A DNA stretch of 64,000 bases from contig NC_064540.1 in NCBI RefSeq assembly GCF_023856365.1, forward strand, positions 3,221,501 to 3,285,500. The letters are read 5' to 3'. Below, in pieces: positions 62,647-64,000 of the stretch; within the stretch, counting starts at the first letter, position 1; each line of letters starts with the position of its first letter. Source of the stretch: Brienomyrus brachyistius (taxonomy: Eukaryota > Chordata > Actinopteri > Osteoglossiformes > Mormyridae). The position numbers and the translations under genes are program-made. The notes under the pieces were generated by a model, which saw only the letters and a list, made by a program, of their open reading frames with translations, was not told where the DNA came from and made no database searches.

Positions 62647-64000
62647 GTATTTAGTTTTACTTGATATCAAGACCGCCTGCCCACCAGGCAGTGGTCCACA
62701 TTCCATCCATTAGTTTTCATAATATTGAGTCAAAATGTTTCTATTTCACTTCTGCCCACATTAGAAAATGACATAATGAAGACTGGTGTCACCATGTTTT
62801 AAAGCTTAAGTTACTTTGAAATAGTGTTGGGGTCGGCATGGATGGGCTCATTTTCCCAGAGGGGTCATGCTCTTCCAGACACTGATCCTCCACGCTCATG
62901 CATCAGACTGGGCACATCCATCAAAGTGCCTTTTGCTGCCATTCATTGACTAACTGTGTCTTCGGTTTAGCTGTGTGTCATTTCTAGTGTCAGTGGATGC
63001 AGTGTCACTCCTTGCTGCATCCAACATGTTCAACGTTCCTGCTATACTCTACTTGTGGGACTGATTTTTGAAATTTCAAGTTCTAGGCAACTTGATCCAT
63101 GACTTTGCTGCTCCTCTTTCATCATCAACACCATGAGCAAAGCATGTTAGCACCACATGACATAGATCAAGTCTGTTTTGTTGAAATATGAGATTCGGAT
63201 GTTAATGTTAAGTTTCGTGGGGTTAACATGGCTAATGACAAAATCTTCAAATCCTCAGTAAAACACGTTAATTTTAACGCATTCTTGCGCATGCCTCTTT
63301 TCCCCAGAGTACGAGAGAAGCATGCAGCCTCTTCTGACCATGTGCACCATAAACGGCACTTCTTCCTGTTATTCCAGCATTTAGCTCAGCCCGTTTGGCC
63401 ACGGGCACCAGCAGCCAGCCAGAACTTCAAAGTATGTCCTCAACCCCTCTTCTTTTCAACTCCGCATCCGTCGAAGCTCAGCCGGGAAGATGAGGCCTGC
63501 TGAGACAATGCATAAGGGATGAGCCTTCTGGAGACGACTGACTGCAACGTACAGAGACGTGCAAAAATCTAATTTCGAAACCATTGCGTGATTTCCACAG
63601 ATTTGCAGCATCCCTTCTGACAAGCATCTTTCAGCTCTGTGGGTGGTCTGTAATTTACATTAGAATCTTCTGTTCTTTAAATCTGAGTCCATTGTGTGTT
63701 TGATTACATCATTATTGCATCCCTGATCTTGTTATGAAATACTGATTCACAATTCCCATTTTGTCTCAGAACACATCTGCATGTTTTTTTTTTATTTTTT
63801 ATTTTTGACAAGCTGCTAATATATAAGAATAAACTTTCACAGATGGCCGGTAAACCGGTTCTCGTAAAGGTGTTAAATTGCAAAATAAGTTCAAAGCCAT
63901 AGAAGTTGAACACACAATGGTACAAAGGAACAAATGAGTAAACCGAATATGTTTCGAATCGATACTCTGCAGCCTCACCAAAGGCTTTAATGTATCAAAA
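62647..64000. other. Window right edge, gene-free
   Basis: No exon, RNA gene or well-defined repeat recognised. Confidence 0.5.

Overview
This is vertebrate nuclear DNA, almost certainly from a teleost fish. It shows small GT-AG exons in long AT-rich introns, many CA/TG microsatellites and homopolymers, tRNA-derived SINEs of the DANA/mermaid type ending in (ATGG)n, and hAT- and Tc1-like DNA transposon debris. The SINE wording may point to an osteoglossomorph such as a mormyrid, but I hold that only loosely.

The one gene I can support is on the minus strand: a grip2 orthologue (glutamate receptor-interacting protein 2, also called ABP), a multi-PDZ scaffold that links AMPA-type glutamate receptors and other membrane proteins to trafficking machinery. 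I reconstructed 21 coding exons between 36854 and 284. Splice signals and phases agree at every junction, giving one open frame of 953 codons. In transcript order they encode an N-terminal leader (36774-36854), PDZ1 (exons at 34.8 and 31.8 kb), PDZ2 (30.8, 30.4, 29.5 kb), PDZ3 (27.5, 26.9 kb), a Cys- and Ser-rich linker (21.5, 20.9 kb), PDZ4 (19.1, 15.5 kb), PDZ5 (14.0, 11.4, 7.0 kb), PDZ6 (5.1, 4.1 kb) and a long acidic/Ser-rich linker (3.9, 3.1, 2.1, 0.4 kb). PDZ7 and the C terminus lie past the left edge. The choice of GRIP2 over GRIP1 rests on the PDZ1 and PDZ2 wording and on the Trp-Asp-Pro-Cys / Gly-His-Cys linker between PDZ3 and PDZ4.

From 36855 to 64000 I find no certain coding exon. 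This is probably the first intron and upstream flank of grip2. It holds a CpG-rich block at about 48420-48730 beside a TG/CG alternating tract, which is the best promoter candidate; a short ATG-led reading frame there ends at a donor of matching phase and could be a first exon, with low confidence. The rest is repeats: three SINE copies across the window with intact 11-14 bp target duplications, a hAT remnant with a BED zinc finger, two related TIR elements, a Tc1-like relic, and five copies of a repeat marked by TGTGGGGACC.

I found no new multi-gene system. The most interesting structure is a pair of inverted 28-bp minisatellite arrays that bracket exactly the three exons of PDZ6 and its adjoining linker (462 nt, in frame). 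A 166-bp hAT MITE with a perfect 8-bp duplication 38 bp from a splice donor, a 311-bp solo-LTR-like insertion, and a shared phase-2 intron in the same Arg codon of all six PDZ domains are also worth a look.
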